Of a DNA stretch of 30,587 bases, positions 21,706 through 30,087 are shown piece by piece. Position 1 is the first letter of the stretch. Each line of letters opens with the position of its first letter. The DNA comes from Nitrososphaerota archaeon. Its GTDB lineage: Archaea; Thermoproteota; Nitrososphaeria; Nitrososphaerales; UBA183. Under the pieces are notes generated by a model that was not told where the DNA came from, ran no database searches, and saw nothing but the letters and a program-made list of their open reading frames with translations. The stretch lies in assembly GCA_027886865.1 (NCBI GenBank), contig JAPCJR010000023.1:1-30587 (forward strand), read 5' to 3'. A program made the position numbers and the translations under genes.

Positions 21706-23007
21706 ATGGCTGGCGAGTTATCGGAGTACAACAAGATAGTCAGTTTGGTCAAGCAGCACGAGAAGTGGTTTTCCGAGAGCCTCCCGATGGTTGCGAGCGA
21801 GAACGTCGCATCCAGGGGAGTGAGAGAGGTCCTGTCCTCGGACCTAGGTGAACGATACGCTGAGGGTTGGCCGGGCGAGAGAGTGTACGCCGGCTGCAAA
21901 TACATAGACAAGATCGAGCTGGAGGCCATCGCCCTGGCGAAGAAGCTCTTCAAGGCCGAGTTTGTCGACGTCAGGCCGGTCTCGGGGGCGTGCGCAAACC
22001 TCGCCGTCTATTCCACCCTTTCAGACCCGGGCGACACCTTGATGGCGCTATCCATCCCTAACGGCGGGCACATCTCCGCGGGAAAGAAGGAGTTCTCAGG
22101 CACGGCCGGGCTGGTCCATGGGCTGCAGATAGAATACTTCAGTTTTGACAGGGCACGGATGAACATCGACGTCGATGAGAGCAAGAAGAAGCTCGCCGCG
22201 CTCAAATCGGAGGGCAAGGCGCCCAAGATCATCATGTTCGGGGGCAGCCTCCTGTTGTTCCCGCAACCTGTGAGGGAGCTGGCTGAGGCGGCCAAGGAGG
22301 TCGGCGCCGTTCCCTGTTACGATGCCGCCCATGTGGCCGGCCTGATAGCCGGGGGGCAGTTCCAGGACCCGCTGAGAGAGGGCGCTCACCTGATGAGCTT
22401 CAGCACGCACAAGACGCTCTTCGGGCCCCAGGGCGGGGCCATAGTCGCGAGGTCGGAGTATGCCGAGGGCATCAAGAAGGCGGTCTTCCCCGGGACGTCG
22501 AGCAACCATCACCTGCACAGCGTCGCCGCCAAGGCGCTCACGTTCGCCGAGTTCCTGAAGTACGGCAAGGCGTATGCGAAGGACGTCGTAACGAACGCCC
22601 GCGCGCTGGCCGAGGGGCTGGCTGAGCTGGGCGAGAAGGTGATCGGCGAGGAGATGGGTTACACCAAGTCGCATCAGGTCGCGCTGGACGTGACCGCGTA
22701 CGGCGATGGAGGGCTGGTGGAGAAGAAGCTGGAGGCGATGAACATAATCGCGAACAGGCAGCTGCTCCCCGGCGACCTTCAGGCCGGAAGGCACTACACG
22801 AACCCAGGCGGAGTCAGGCTCGGTGTCGCGGAGCTCACCAGGTTGGGGATGAACAAGGGCGACATGAGGGAGGTCGCGGAGATACTTCGTGCCGCCCTCA
22901 CCACAGACAAGGCAGCCCAGGTGAAGAAGCGGGTCGCGCTCTTGCGGAAATCTCACCAGACGGTGAAGTACTCGTTCAAGGAGTCGCCGGCGTACTTCTA
23001 TCGCTAA
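21706..23007 (+). CDS. glyA: Serine hydroxymethyltransferase
   Basis: PLP enzyme interconverting serine and glycine with transfer of a one-carbon unit to a pterin cofactor; works with the glycine cleavage system. 433 residues, typical of archaeal SHMT. Seen: substrate-site MVASENVASRGVREVLSSDLG and YAEGWPGERVYAGC near the start, YDAAHVAGLIAGG (the Asp that binds the PLP ring nitrogen), and the PLP lysine K236 in SFSTHKTLFGPQGG. ATG 21706 follows a TATA-like box by 30 bp. Its TAA overlaps the TAG of the convergent DP2 gene by 4 bp (23004-23007). Confidence 0.97.
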   Translation: MAGELSEYNKIVSLVKQHEKWFSESLPMVASENVASRGVREVLSSDLGERYAEGWPGERVYAGCKYIDKIELEAIALAKKLFKAEFVDVRPVSGACANLAVYSTLSDPGDTLMALSIPNGGHISAGKKEFSGTAGLVHGLQIEYFSFDRARMNIDVDESKKKLAALKSEGKAPKIIMFGGSLLLFPQPVRELAEAAKEVGAVPCYDAAHVAGLIAGGQFQDPLREGAHLMSFSTHKTLFGPQGGAIVARSEYAEGIKKAVFPGTSSNHHLHSVAAKALTFAEFLKYGKAYAKDVVTNARALAEGLAELGEKVIGEEMGYTKSHQVALDVTAYGDGGLVEKKLEAMNIIANRQLLPGDLQAGRHYTNPGGVRLGVAELTRLGMNKGDMREVAEILRAALTTDKAAQVKKRVALLRKSHQTVKYSFKESPAYFYR

Positions 23008-26000
23008 GCTGCCACGAAGTCTGTCAGTTCGAGCTGGGTGGACCTCTCGCTCTCCTGGAACAGCTGGTCCAGCTCCGTCACGATGAGGTTCAGCCGGTTC
23101 TTGATGTAGTCGTCCACGTCGTAGTCGTTTGCCAGCCGTCTGGCCAGTGAGAGGTACTTTTCGACGGATGCTCGGGTCAGCGTCTGCCTGAGCTCTGCGC
23201 CGCACGAATCACAGTGAGCCGAGATGGTGGGCCTTCTGAACGATTTGCCGCACCCCTTGCACCGGAACGACTGTGTGGCGTACTTCTTCATGTTCCCGGC
23301 GATGTCCCTTATCAGGTGCGTCCTGATGATGGATTCGACTACCTCCTTGGTCGAGACGGCGCCTATCTTCTCGGCGACCTCGATCTGTTTGGCGATCTTC
23401 TCGGTCAGGCTCGACAGCGTGGGATAGGCGCTCCGTGAATGTTTGATGGTGATCGACTCGGTGGCGTTCGTGAACCCGTATCCGTAGAACTGGCCCTCCG
23501 TGTTGAGCCGGTTGCCGATTCTCTCGATCAGCTTGGAGGCCTTGGACGCGTTTGGAGACTCCTGTGTGAGCTGGTAGAACTCGAGGGGATACCTGCTCGC
23601 GATGTCGAAGTTGTGCGCCTGGTCGTCGACCTCCGCCGGCAGCAATATCGGCTGGATAAGCAGCGGGGTATCCATGAGGCCGCCGATCTGGTTGGGTATG
23701 TACTCGACGGAGAAGTTGAGCAGGACATCTAGGAGGAGAAGGAGCGAATCGCCGTCGCCGTCGCAGTCTCGCCTCTTGGCCGCGTGCCAGCAGGGGTTGG
23801 CGAAGCACACCTGAGCGTTGGTGAACCCGACGATTCGGCCGACGACTCCCACCGATGTGTGCGGGGCTAGACCCAGGGCTATCCTTCCCACGAGGTCGGG
23901 AACGTCCTTTATGTTGTATATGCGCTCGAGGCCGTAGACGCTCTCCAGCTCCTCGTCGGAGAACTTCGCGATTCGGACGAGGTCGGTGGCTATGTTCTCC
24001 GGTATGATTATGTCCTGAGGCTTCAGCTCGAGGAGCTGGTCGGGGCTGATGAGGGGGTTGTTCTGGTAATCTGCCGTGTAGCCGATGGACCTCAGCTTTT
24101 CGATGCCCACGTGGACGTCCCTGGGGCGGAAGTGCGTCAGGGTGGCGTTGGTGAGGTCAATCCTTCCCGTCCCGTCCTTGTACACGTAGATGTCGTGCTT
24201 GCTCCGGAGAGCGCCTTTCTCGATTATCTCGCAGAACTTCGACTCGCTCGAAAGGCCTTTGACCCCCTTGATCGGCTTTGAGCCCAAACCGGAGACCGCT
24301 CTCTGGGCCCTTTCGATCGCGAACTTGAGGTCGTACCCGTAGTTCGAGTGAGTTACCCCGTCGATCTTGCAGTTCGGACAGCTGGTGTCCTGTTTCAGTA
24401 TCTGGCCGCATCGGGGGCAGCTCAGGAAGCGGATCGTCGCCTCGCTGCACTCCTGGCACCTGCTCGAGAGCTTTCTCTGGCCGCAGGACGGACACATGAT
24501 GTTGACTACGTCCGCCTGTATGACCCCTTTCTTTGATGCGCCTACGAGGTCTCGCGCGCTCCCGCCGACTGCGCCCACTGGGAACAGCACGTGGACGGGG
24601 GGCTTCATGTGCCTGAGCATGGCCTTCTCCGGACGACCGACCCTCATCCCGATGGTAGCGGTGGTCTGACGGCTCACGGAGACGCCCGAGATTTGCCTGA
24701 CCATCTCCAGCGTCCCTTCAAAGTTCGACCCTGAGGGCAACTCCTCCCCGACTCTGAGCAGACGCGAGAGGACTTGCGCCTCTTCGCCGTCTAGGATCGC
24801 CTCGTTCTCTATACGCAGGAAGGGCACGAGGAGGGCGCGCAGCGAGTTTTCAATGTCATGCGACGTGATTTGCACCACGATTTCGCGTCCTTTGCGTCTC
24901 ATCTTGCTGCGCAGCTCGATGAGGTCGGGTACGGACAGGTTATCGAAGTGCGGGGTGTATCGGGGGTGCAGAGGTATGTCCAAGGATTCCGAGATGAGAA
25001 AGGCCTCATCCGGCGATGGAGGCGAGCCTCGCCTGATAAGGGCCGACCTGTCCTCCGGGAGGCTCTTCAGCAGGGTCTGGAGTCTCTCGGGGTCGCTCAG
25101 CACCTTCTCCAGGTCCTGCTCCCACCACTCCGACACGTATGGCGACGGCAGCAGGACTTTGTTGTTCTCGAGGAAGTCGCCGTAGCTTATGAGAGAGTCC
25201 CCCAGGTCGATTATCTTCGCCAGGCTGTTGTGGACGAGTTCGGCCTCCTTGACGGTGCTCACCTTCCGCACGGAGCCGTCAAGGAGCAAGACGGTGGGAC
25301 CCTCCAGCGAGTCGACGAAGGCTATGGTAGCTGCCTTTCCGGGAGTGTCGACCTTCACCTGGGTCCCCGCCACGACGGGGTCGTCGAGCAGGGTCGCGAT
25401 GGCGGGGTGGATTCCGATGGTCGAGAGCCCCGTGTTTATCGCACGCCCGTATCTTATCCTGAAACCGCCCTTGGCATTGTGGGAAGACAGAACGGCGCGA
25501 CCTGATATCACCTCTTCGAAGTGCGCGCCCGCCTTCTCGGTCTCGTTGGGGGACTCCTGCTTCCCGCCCTTCAACTGGGGGAGCCATTCCCATCCGGAGA
25601 TGTTGAGCTCTTTGAGCACCTTTGAGATCTTGTGCGCCCTCCCGATGATGCCGTCGTTCAGGACCCTCAGGGCGCCTCCGCGTACCCGGTCCGTGCTGAC
25701 TCTCTTCAGGTTTCTGTGGACCACTATCTCCACCGGGTCCGTCTCCACCCCGTCTATCTCCACGGGGAGGTTGGAGATCGCGACCCTGACGTCGTCGTCG
25801 GTCACGCGGTACTGGAAGTTTCCGACCTCTCTCTCGTAGACCCTCAGTTCCTCGATGTAGCGCCCGATCTCCTCTTCGCGGGCCCGGTAGGGGGAGAGCC
25901 CGAGCTTCTTTGCGACGAAGTCCCCTATCAGGACGGAGAGCGCCGCCTCTGTGCCGCCCGCCGAGCGCATGGGGCCGGCATAGGAGATGGACGCGTACTC

Positions 26001-26453
26001 GCTGTTGTCGTCGTTCTTCTTTATCGAGACAGAATAGATGCCCTGGATCGGCGCGACGGTCACCCCGTCGGTGATCACCGCCAGGCCCGCTCTCACGGCG
26101 TAGTCGAGGGCGTTTTCGATCTTCATCGGCCCGAACTTGCCCAGCGCGATCTCTTCGGCTATCGTAAGCGCGGCCCTTTCCTTCGTGGTCGATTTCAGGA
26201 GCTCCCTGAGTCTGGTGTCCAGCCCCTCGAATTGCGTCAGCCCGAGCATCTGGTTGACCCTGTCGGCGAGGTCGAACACGGTCTTGGACTCGACGAACTC
26301 GTTGGGGTCGAGCCCCTTTGCCTTCGCTTTTTCCGCCGTGTTGTATGTGAGCTCGTACTCCCTCAAGAGGCTGATGTAGTACTCGTCAAGATGACGGGGG
26401 AAAGGGGTGAGGCTCTTGGTGCGTTCCCACGACGAATCAGCCGAGAAGGGCAT
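23004..26453 (-). CDS. polC: DNA polymerase D large (catalytic) subunit DP2
   Basis: Catalytic subunit of the archaeal two-subunit replicative polymerase D; the DP1 exonuclease partner is elsewhere. 1149 residues, normal and without an intein. Seen: N-terminal DP2 domain with SAGGTEAALSVLIGDFVAKK; the catalytic motif RDCDGDGDSLLLLLD at about residues 890-905, whose Asps bind metal in the double-psi barrel core; a zinc cluster with CPSCG, CQEC, CPRCG and CPNC (about 650-700); and a second zinc ribbon CKGCG...CDSCG near the C-terminus. The last ten residues, QLELTDFVAA, form a PIP-like PCNA-binding box. ATG 26453 has a TATA-like element 26 bp upstream. Presence of polD rules out Crenarchaeota. 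Confidence 0.97.
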   Translation of the reverse strand: MPFSADSSWERTKSLTPFPRHLDEYYISLLREYELTYNTAEKAKAKGLDPNEFVESKTVFDLADRVNQMLGLTQFEGLDTRLRELLKSTTKERAALTIAEEIALGKFGPMKIENALDYAVRAGLAVITDGVTVAPIQGIYSVSIKKNDDNSEYASISYAGPMRSAGGTEAALSVLIGDFVAKKLGLSPYRAREEEIGRYIEELRVYEREVGNFQYRVTDDDVRVAISNLPVEIDGVETDPVEIVVHRNLKRVSTDRVRGGALRVLNDGIIGRAHKISKVLKELNISGWEWLPQLKGGKQESPNETEKAGAHFEEVISGRAVLSSHNAKGGFRIRYGRAINTGLSTIGIHPAIATLLDDPVVAGTQVKVDTPGKAATIAFVDSLEGPTVLLLDGSVRKVSTVKEAELVHNSLAKIIDLGDSLISYGDFLENNKVLLPSPYVSEWWEQDLEKVLSDPERLQTLLKSLPEDRSALIRRGSPPSPDEAFLISESLDIPLHPRYTPHFDNLSVPDLIELRSKMRRKGREIVVQITSHDIENSLRALLVPFLRIENEAILDGEEAQVLSRLLRVGEELPSGSNFEGTLEMVRQISGVSVSRQTTATIGMRVGRPEKAMLRHMKPPVHVLFPVGAVGGSARDLVGASKKGVIQADVVNIMCPSCGQRKLSSRCQECSEATIRFLSCPRCGQILKQDTSCPNCKIDGVTHSNYGYDLKFAIERAQRAVSGLGSKPIKGVKGLSSESKFCEIIEKGALRSKHDIYVYKDGTGRIDLTNATLTHFRPRDVHVGIEKLRSIGYTADYQNNPLISPDQLLELKPQDIIIPENIATDLVRIAKFSDEELESVYGLERIYNIKDVPDLVGRIALGLAPHTSVGVVGRIVGFTNAQVCFANPCWHAAKRRDCDGDGDSLLLLLDVLLNFSVEYIPNQIGGLMDTPLLIQPILLPAEVDDQAHNFDIASRYPLEFYQLTQESPNASKASKLIERIGNRLNTEGQFYGYGFTNATESITIKHSRSAYPTLSSLTEKIAKQIEVAEKIGAVSTKEVVESIIRTHLIRDIAGNMKKYATQSFRCKGCGKSFRRPTISAHCDSCGAELRQTLTRASVEKYLSLARRLANDYDVDDYIKNRLNLIVTELDQLFQESERSTQLELTDFVAA

Positions 26454-26475
26454 TCGGTACCTGAACGCGGAAGGA

Positions 26476-26484
26476 GATTAAAGG
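26476..26484 (-). promoter_or_regulatory. TATA-like element of polC (DP2)
   Basis: Reads CCTTTAATC on the minus strand, centred about 27 bp before the ATG, so a leaderless mRNA is likely. Confidence 0.5.
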
Positions 26485-26521
26485 CTTAACGCGAGCGCGG
26501 ACTCTTCGGCAACTGGAATTG

Positions 26522-26530
26522 TCTTAAGGT
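26522..26530 (+). promoter_or_regulatory. TATA-like element of the cyclase gene
   Basis: TCTTAAGGT centred 20 bp before TTG 26546 and 32 bp before GTG 26558; the spacing slightly favours the GTG as the true start. Confidence 0.4.
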
Positions 26531-26545
26531 AGCTTCCTTCCCTTA

Positions 26546-28504
26546 TTGCCGGAGCAGGTGTCGAGCGTGGGTGAGGTCAGGCGTGCGCAGGAACGGCGGC
26601 TTGGCGCGATCATGTTCACGGATGTGGTCGGCTACAGCTCGATCAGCGAGAAAGATGAGAACCGGGCGCTGCGACTCCTCGAAGAGCACCGCACCATCCT
26701 CACGGCGATATTCCCAAGATACGGCGGCGTTGTCGTCAAGACCATCGGAGATGCCTTCCTAGTCGAACTGGTGAGTGCTGTGGAGGCTGTCAATTGTGCG
26801 CTCGAAGCACAGAAAGAGATGGAGAAGTTCAACCATGGACGAAGGAAGGACGAGCAGGTGGTCATCAGGATAGGCGTTCACGTCGGCGACATGGTTCACA
26901 CTGCGGGCGACATACTGGGCGAGGCCGTGAACGTGGCCGCGCGCGTAGAGTCGGTGGCCGAGCCGGGAGGCATCTGTGTGACCAGGCAGGTCGTCGACCA
27001 GGTACGAGGTAAGGTACAGTGCCAATTCGTGAGTCTGGGTTCGCGCGAACTTAAGAACATCAGCAACCCTGTGGAACTCTATAAGGTGCTGCCTTCGATG
27101 CCTGCCTACTCCTCCGAGAAGCAGATTCTGGACCCGCGGCGCGTCGCGGTCCTTCCACTGACGAACATGAGCCCTGACCCGGACGACAGATATTTCGCGG
27201 ACGGTATGACCGAGGAGCTGATATCGACGATCTCGCGGATCGGCGAGCTGAGCGTCATTTCGCGAACGTCCGTCATGAGATACAGGGGCACCACGACTCC
27301 CATCGGACAGATATCACAGGAGCTCGGGACCGGGTCGATCCTCGAAGGCAGCATCCGCAAGGCGGGCAATAAGCTGCGGATAACGGTGCAGCTCATACAG
27401 GCGGAGAGTGACAGGCACCTCTGGTCCCAGACCTATGACAGAGAGTTGAGCGATGTCTTCGCGATACAGAGCGACATTGCGGAGCAGGTGGCCGGCGCTC
27501 TCAGGGTGCATCTGCTTTCGAAGGAGAAGCAGGTGATCGAGAAGAGGGCCACTTCGAGCACGGAGGCGTACGCGCTCTATCTGAAGGGCAGGTACTACTG
27601 GAACGAGAGGACCGAGGTCAGCGTCAGCAAGGCGATCAAATACTTCGAGGAGGCTGTGAAGGTCGATTCCAACTTCGCCATGGCCTATTCCGGCCTTGCC
27701 GATGCTTACCACGTCATGGCCGACTACCTTTGGATGACTCCCGACGCGGCGGGACCTCTTGCCGAGAAATATGCTTCGAAGGCCGTTGCCCTCGACGATA
27801 GCCTGGCCGAAGCGCACGCCTCTCTAGGCTCATCGTTACTGACCCGCTATTGGGACTTTACGTCTGCAGAGAGGGAGTACAGGAAGGCGATAGAACTGAG
27901 GCCGAACTATCCTACCGCCTACCACTGGTACGCGATCCTGCTTATTTTCCAAGGAAGGTTCGAAGATGCGAGCGCGATGGTGAAGCGCGCTAAGGACCTC
28001 GACCCTTATTCCCGCGTCCTCGGCGTTGCCACCGGGGTTACCCTGCACTACCTCCGCAGGTTCGACGAAGCGTCCGAGCAATTCGAAAAGGTGATCGAAT
28101 CGAATCCTGATTACGCAGCGCCGCACTTTTGGAAGTCGATCGTGTTAGTGGAGCTGGGCAGTTTCGTCGAGGCAATCGAGGAAGGTAAGAAGGCCTTTGA
28201 GATGGATAGGAGTCCGGGCCTCGGGGTGAGCCTCGCCTGGGCATATGCCCGCGCTGGAGACAGAGAGTCGGCGACCAAGATACTGAATGAGTTCGTGAAA
28301 GAGGAAGCCGTGGCGCCATCCGAGGTGGGACTTGCCAGGTTCGCTCTGGGAGAGAAGGATGAGGCCTTCAGACTGTTTCGAACGGCGTGCGACACTCATG
28401 ACACGAACCTCCTGTACCTTCGGGGGAGCGCCGGTTTTGAGGAGTGCCAGTCGGACCCCAGATGGGCGGAGATAGAGGAGAAGATAGGATTGCCGAAGCC
28501 TTAG
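26546..28504 (+). CDS. Class III adenylate cyclase with TolB/FlgO-like and TPR domains
   Basis: Makes cAMP from ATP by sequence prediction. 652 residues, no membrane segment seen. Domain 1 (about 15-185) is a class III cyclase: metal Asp D26 (MFTDVVGYSS) and D69 (KTIGDAF), ATP-selecting K65 and D122, transition-state N129 and R133 in GEAVNVAARVES, with N129 seven residues after D122 as in mammalian enzymes. Domain 2 (about 200-315) is RRVAVLPLTNMSPDPDDRYFADGMTEELI through HLWSQTYDRELSDVFAIQ, the TolB-like/FlgO-like block of bacterial cyclase fusions. Domain 3 (about 335-640) is a tetratricopeptide solenoid with repeats such as AIKYFEEAVKVDSNFAMAYSG. The whole arrangement is common in proteobacteria and rare in archaea, so horizontal transfer is likely. 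Start TTG 26546; GTG 26558 is an alternative. Confidence 0.93.
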   Translation: MPEQVSSVGEVRRAQERRLGAIMFTDVVGYSSISEKDENRALRLLEEHRTILTAIFPRYGGVVVKTIGDAFLVELVSAVEAVNCALEAQKEMEKFNHGRRKDEQVVIRIGVHVGDMVHTAGDILGEAVNVAARVESVAEPGGICVTRQVVDQVRGKVQCQFVSLGSRELKNISNPVELYKVLPSMPAYSSEKQILDPRRVAVLPLTNMSPDPDDRYFADGMTEELISTISRIGELSVISRTSVMRYRGTTTPIGQISQELGTGSILEGSIRKAGNKLRITVQLIQAESDRHLWSQTYDRELSDVFAIQSDIAEQVAGALRVHLLSKEKQVIEKRATSSTEAYALYLKGRYYWNERTEVSVSKAIKYFEEAVKVDSNFAMAYSGLADAYHVMADYLWMTPDAAGPLAEKYASKAVALDDSLAEAHASLGSSLLTRYWDFTSAEREYRKAIELRPNYPTAYHWYAILLIFQGRFEDASAMVKRAKDLDPYSRVLGVATGVTLHYLRRFDEASEQFEKVIESNPDYAAPHFWKSIVLVELGSFVEAIEEGKKAFEMDRSPGLGVSLAWAYARAGDRESATKILNEFVKEEAVAPSEVGLARFALGEKDEAFRLFRTACDTHDTNLLYLRGSAGFEECQSDPRWAEIEEKIGLPKP

Positions 28505-28580
28505 GGTAGAAGGGTAGATCTTTTGTCGCTGTCAACGCGGTTGAGACAATAAATGGTTCAGAGCATCGGGAGTTGCGGGA

Positions 28581-28958
28581 TTATTGAATTACTGCGGTCA
28601 TCATGACCGAAACGAGCACGTTCGTGATGTCGACCCCGAGTCTCGCCACGGCTCTCGTGGGTGGGTCTTTCGAGAAGACTTTCGCGTACGCTCTGTTCAT
28701 GGAGTCGAAATCCTGCGAGTCCTTCAGGAGCACGATGACCTGTACGACGTCTTCCAAACTCGCCCCTCCAGTCTTCAGTATCAACTCGCAGTTTCGGATG
28801 GCCCTTTCTGTCTGCTCTTCGACGGTCTTCGCCTCGACCTTCTTCGTCGCAGGGTCGAAAGCGACGATCCCGGAAAGATAGATGGTATTCCCCACCTTGA
28901 CCCCATGACTGTAGAGGGAGGAATCGGGCAGGTCGGCGCTGAAGAGGACCTGTTTCAT
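28581..28958 (-). CDS. ridA: RidA/YjgF-family enamine/imine deaminase
   Basis: Hydrolyses reactive enamine/imine intermediates from PLP enzymes; homotrimer in the cytoplasm. 125 residues from ATG 28958, normal length. Seen: YSHGVKVGNTIYLSGIVAFDP (the conserved early block), VEEQTERAIRNCELILKTGG, LEDVVQVIVLLKD and PPTRAVARLGVD with the key Arg. The longer frame to 29114 would run through the SRPBCC gene and is rejected. The 74-bp gap upstream holds an AACTTTAG box and GGAG before the start, so it may be a separate unit or the second gene after the SRPBCC gene. Confidence 0.93.
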   Translation of the reverse strand: MKQVLFSADLPDSSLYSHGVKVGNTIYLSGIVAFDPATKKVEAKTVEEQTERAIRNCELILKTGGASLEDVVQVIVLLKDSQDFDSMNRAYAKVFSKDPPTRAVARLGVDITNVLVSVMMTAVIQ

Positions 28959-29032
28959 ATTGGATCCAACTTCTCCGGGTGCAAGAATGAACGAGCCCAC
29001 TAAAGTTCTTTTTGGGGTCGCCGGTCGAGCAC

Positions 29033-29536
29033 CTAATGCGCTCGGCTTCCCGGTGCGCCGCGCGACGTTGGCCGGGCGAGGTCCTTCTTCATCGCCGCGG
29101 CGAGGTTGACCCACGCTCGCGAGTCTTCCTCCGTGAGTTGTTTCGACCTACCAGCAATCTGGGACGCTGTCGGGGTCTTCTCCGCTTCCTCGACCTGGGC
29201 TCCGTTGTAGTCCAGGCGCGAGGTGTTCTTCCCCTCGGGGACTATTTGGTAGATGAACTGAGAGTACATTCCCGGCCCGGAAATCCTCGTATTGGTCCAA
29301 AACAGCAGCTTCGGATAGAGCCGGACGACCTTCACCTTCGTGACTTTTCGGCCATCGGTGTCGATGGTATCCGTCAAGATGACCGTGTCGTCGTCGGTCC
29401 ACTCTATCCGTCGGGTGCCTTTCAGGCCTTCGAGCGCAATGTCGCCTGCATCATAGTCTGTGCACCACTCGTAGGCCTCCGCAGCTGAAAAGGGGAACCG
29501 CTGGCTGAAACCAAAGTGGACGGTATAGGTTGGCAT
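29033..29536 (-). CDS. SRPBCC/START-like domain protein, function unknown
   Basis: 167 residues from ATG 29536. The sequence FGFSQRFPFSAAEAYEWCTDYD, GTRRIEWTDDDTVILTDTI, KVTKVKVVRLYPKLLFWTN, GMYSQFIYQIVPEG and SRLDYNGAQVEEAE follows the strand-helix layout of the Bet v1/polyketide-cyclase/START fold, which binds hydrophobic ligands in a cavity; the C-terminal helix (SRAWVNLAAAMKKDLAR) closes it. No catalytic residues identifiable. The start at 29536 is favoured over the longer frame from 29602 because a GTGATAATAG box lies about 26 bp upstream, giving a leaderless message. Divergent from the membrane protein gene at 29691. Name of ligand not inferable. Confidence 0.82.
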   Translation of the reverse strand: MPTYTVHFGFSQRFPFSAAEAYEWCTDYDAGDIALEGLKGTRRIEWTDDDTVILTDTIDTDGRKVTKVKVVRLYPKLLFWTNTRISGPGMYSQFIYQIVPEGKNTSRLDYNGAQVEEAEKTPTASQIAGRSKQLTEEDSRAWVNLAAAMKKDLARPTSRGAPGSRAH

Positions 29537-29557
29537 CGGCCCCGATATGGAACCTTG

Positions 29558-29565
29558 TGATAATA
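29558..29565 (-). promoter_or_regulatory. TATA-like element of the SRPBCC gene
   Basis: TGATAATA (TATTATCA on the minus strand) centred about 26 bp before ATG 29536; it decides the start of that gene. Confidence 0.45.
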
Positions 29566-29649
29566 GCCTTCTCCGTCCCGTCGCGTGGGTTTTGGAGGCC
29601 ATCGAGCTCTTGGATTTTCCAAAAGCCTGAACGACGTCCCCTTAGAAGG

Positions 29650-29657
29650 TAAATATG
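29650..29657 (+). promoter_or_regulatory. TATA-like element of the Cys/His membrane protein gene
   Basis: TAAATATG centred about 38 bp before GTG 29691; predicted leader about 12 nt. Confidence 0.35.
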
Positions 29658-29690
29658 GGGCATCCACCCTGATCAACTTGTGAGCTGATC

Positions 29691-30071
29691 GTGTTCCAGA
29701 GCGTTCCCTTGCAAAGTCGTGGGAGAGACCTTGAGAGGGCGCCATGGTGTTACGTCCTGTGGGGGTTACCGGCGGTCCTTGCGGTAGGAACCTCGGCCGC
29801 GTACCAGGCATCTGCGCTGTCCCCCGCGCTCGCCGGGTTGCTGTGGACATCCTCGGTCGTGTGGGTCGGTGTAGGCTGCTTCGTGAACGGCCGTTCGTGT
29901 GGGAGGGTGCACTGCAAGATCGATGGGGTTCTTTTTCCACTTCTTGGTGTCGCCGGTCTACTGAACGTCACCGGCGTGGTCTCTTTCAGCTGGAGCCTGT
30001 TCTGGATCGTGTTCGTCGTCATTCTGGCAGGAAGCTTCGTTCCGGAGCTCGTCTGGAAGAGATACTCATGA
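29691..30071 (+). CDS. Small membrane protein with a Cys/Asn/His motif, function unknown
   Basis: 126 residues with four hydrophobic segments (about 21-40, 46-62, 79-97, 100-118). Between the second and third lies GCFVNGRSCGRVHCKIDG: Cys63, Asn66, Cys70, Gly71-Arg72, His74 and Cys75. I recall this CxxNxxxCGRxHC pattern in unnamed small membrane proteins of bacteria and haloarchaea, but cannot verify this here. The clustered Cys/His at a membrane face suggests metal or thiol chemistry, by inference only. GTG start at 29691; no ATG nearby. The gene ends 16 bp before the convergent PHP gene. Confidence 0.75.
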   Translation: MFQSVPLQSRGRDLERAPWCYVLWGLPAVLAVGTSAAYQASALSPALAGLLWTSSVVWVGVGCFVNGRSCGRVHCKIDGVLFPLLGVAGLLNVTGVVSFSWSLFWIVFVVILAGSFVPELVWKRYS

Positions 30072-30087
30072 GCAAAACAGGGCGCTT

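Noticed and set aside
22096..23205. Long open frame (369 codons) on the minus strand opposite glyA
   Set aside because: Arg/Leu/Gly-rich, low-complexity translation with no motif, antisense to a well-supported glyA; open frames of this length are expected from G+C-rich codon bias.
23004..26453. Possible intein in DP2
   Set aside because: Length of 1149 residues and the uninterrupted catalytic motif show none; no intein splice motifs seen.
25632..26489. Open frame of 285 codons on the plus strand inside polC
   Set aside because: Antisense to the N-terminal part of DP2, biased composition and no recognisable domain.
28960..28969. Palindrome TTGGATCCAA just before the ridA start
   Set aside because: A lone 10-bp palindrome is expected several times in 30 kb by chance and there is no second copy; operator role not supported.
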